From CAYXDR01 sp046498185 (GTDB lineage Bacteria; Desulfobacterota; DSM-4660; Desulfatiglandales; Desulfatiglandaceae), in the NCBI GenBank assembly GCA_046498185.1, contig JAWOBE010000196.1, positions 1 through 61,118 of the forward strand: a stretch of 61,118 nt of DNA, given 5' to 3'. Numbering within the stretch: the stretch's first letter is position 1; every line of letters begins with the position of its first letter. The notes beneath the pieces are model-generated. The model made no database searches, was not told the origin of the DNA, and worked only from the letters and a program-made list of their open reading frames with translations. Shown here one piece after another: positions 60,741-61,118 of this stretch. Made by a program: the position numbers and the translations under genes.

Positions 60741-61118
60741 ATATGGTTCCAGGGTTTCAATCGCTGTGGCCTCCAAGGGGGAAAGGGCGTTCATCAAGCG
60801 CTCAGCATCGCTTTGGTTTTCCAGCGCCCGGTTCTCCGGTTGACGCACCAGCCACGATCCATGCACCTTCTCCAGCACATAGTCACGGTCTTCAAAGGTA
60901 AAATTCATCATCTTCGCATCCAGTCGCGAGAAGCGCAGCAACTCCTTCGAGCGAAAATGATTGACATCGACCAACAGCCGATCCAGCACGTCGCTTTCCA
61001 ACCGCACGACATCCCCCACGTCCTGGGTGGCGTAATAAAAATCCGGGGCTTGCGCGTTTTGCTTGAAGCGTAATTGCGCCGTTTCCCCATCTTCGAAGGT
61101 CAGGTCAATAAAAGCGTC
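60741..61118 (-). CDS. DUF4340 protein fragment, antisense at contig end
   Basis: On the minus strand the frame is open from the window end (DAFIDLTFEDGETAQLRF) through FRSKELLRFSRLDAKMMNF and a Trp-Leu-Val block to about LEATAIETLEPYH near 60740, where it turns into antisense of the glutamate dehydrogenase. The pattern (YxxxxDVLDRL, FRSKELLRF) is that of DUF4340 proteins, often found with gliding-type ABC exporters. Both ends are missing. The junction position is approximate. Confidence 0.6.

Overview
The window reads as a single contig piece of an anaerobic, acid-degrading bacterium, most likely a member of the Desulfobacterota (former Deltaproteobacteria). That placement is inference. It rests on the mix of acyl-CoA ligases, thiolases, a BKACE-type lyase and TAXI/TRAP importers, on system II cytochrome c maturation (ResB/CcsA), on a DHH-CBS-nucleotidyltransferase fusion, on the dksA...trpS-scpA-scpB-rluB housekeeping run, and on candidate sigma-54 promoters. 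No rRNA, phage, complete transposon or CRISPR array is visible. One tRNA gene, tRNA-Val(CAC), is present.

Layout. 1-3.3 kb: end of a dipeptide/oligopeptide ABC importer (two ATPases) facing typA. 3.7-13.6 kb: a minus-strand catabolic operon running universal stress protein, TAXI binding protein, hairpin, fused TRAP permease, an ATGA-coupled 64-aa membrane protein, BKACE lyase, 3-hydroxyacyl dehydrogenase, thiolase, acyl-CoA ligase, LarA-like (DUF2088) protein. 13.7-16.4 kb: NifU-like scaffold and a NarL-type two-component pair. 16.7-21.2 kb (plus): ResB-CcsA and a LysM lytic transglycosylase lipoprotein. 21.3-28.4 kb (minus): a second import module (TAXI binding protein, DUF1850 protein, fused permease, acyl-CoA ligase) followed, after a repeat-rich spacer, by a canonical LarA. 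28.7-33.4 kb (minus): HAD phosphatase, MFS transporter and two tandem thiolases. 33.5-35.6 kb (plus): aminotransferase and transglutaminase-like protein. 35.6-38 kb: PBP1A. 38.4-40.8 kb: zinc alcohol dehydrogenase and M14-type peptidase behind a likely sigma-54 promoter. 41-42.5 kb: ComM/YifB. 42.8-50.8 kb (plus): rpoZ, dnaJ, dksA-like, DHH-CBS-nucleotidyltransferase, trpS, scpA, scpB, rluB. 50.8-54.8 kb: tRNA-Val, terminator, an OmpA remnant, palindromic sites, then zinc ribbon, enoate reductase, DUF1638 and PaaI-type thioesterase. 54.9-57 kb (minus): second NifU-like protein and a SagB-type oxidoreductase. 57.2 kb to the end (plus): leucyl aminopeptidase and a large NAD-glutamate dehydrogenase that breaks off near 60740.

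How it works together. The 3.7-13.6 kb operon can be read as a complete route for an imported hydroxy acid: TAXI import, possible isomerisation by the LarA-like protein, oxidation to a beta-keto acid, BKACE cleavage with acetyl-CoA to acetoacetate plus a new acyl-CoA, ligation of acetoacetate to CoA, and thiolysis to acetyl-CoA. The 21-28 kb module repeats the same parts list (TAXI import, accessory membrane protein, acyl-CoA ligase, LarA), so importer plus ligase plus LarA-family protein appears twice in 25 kb. This is the most interesting system-level signal here. The last ~380 bases switch abruptly to an antisense DUF4340 gene inside the glutamate dehydrogenase and are best treated as a chimeric contig end until checked.
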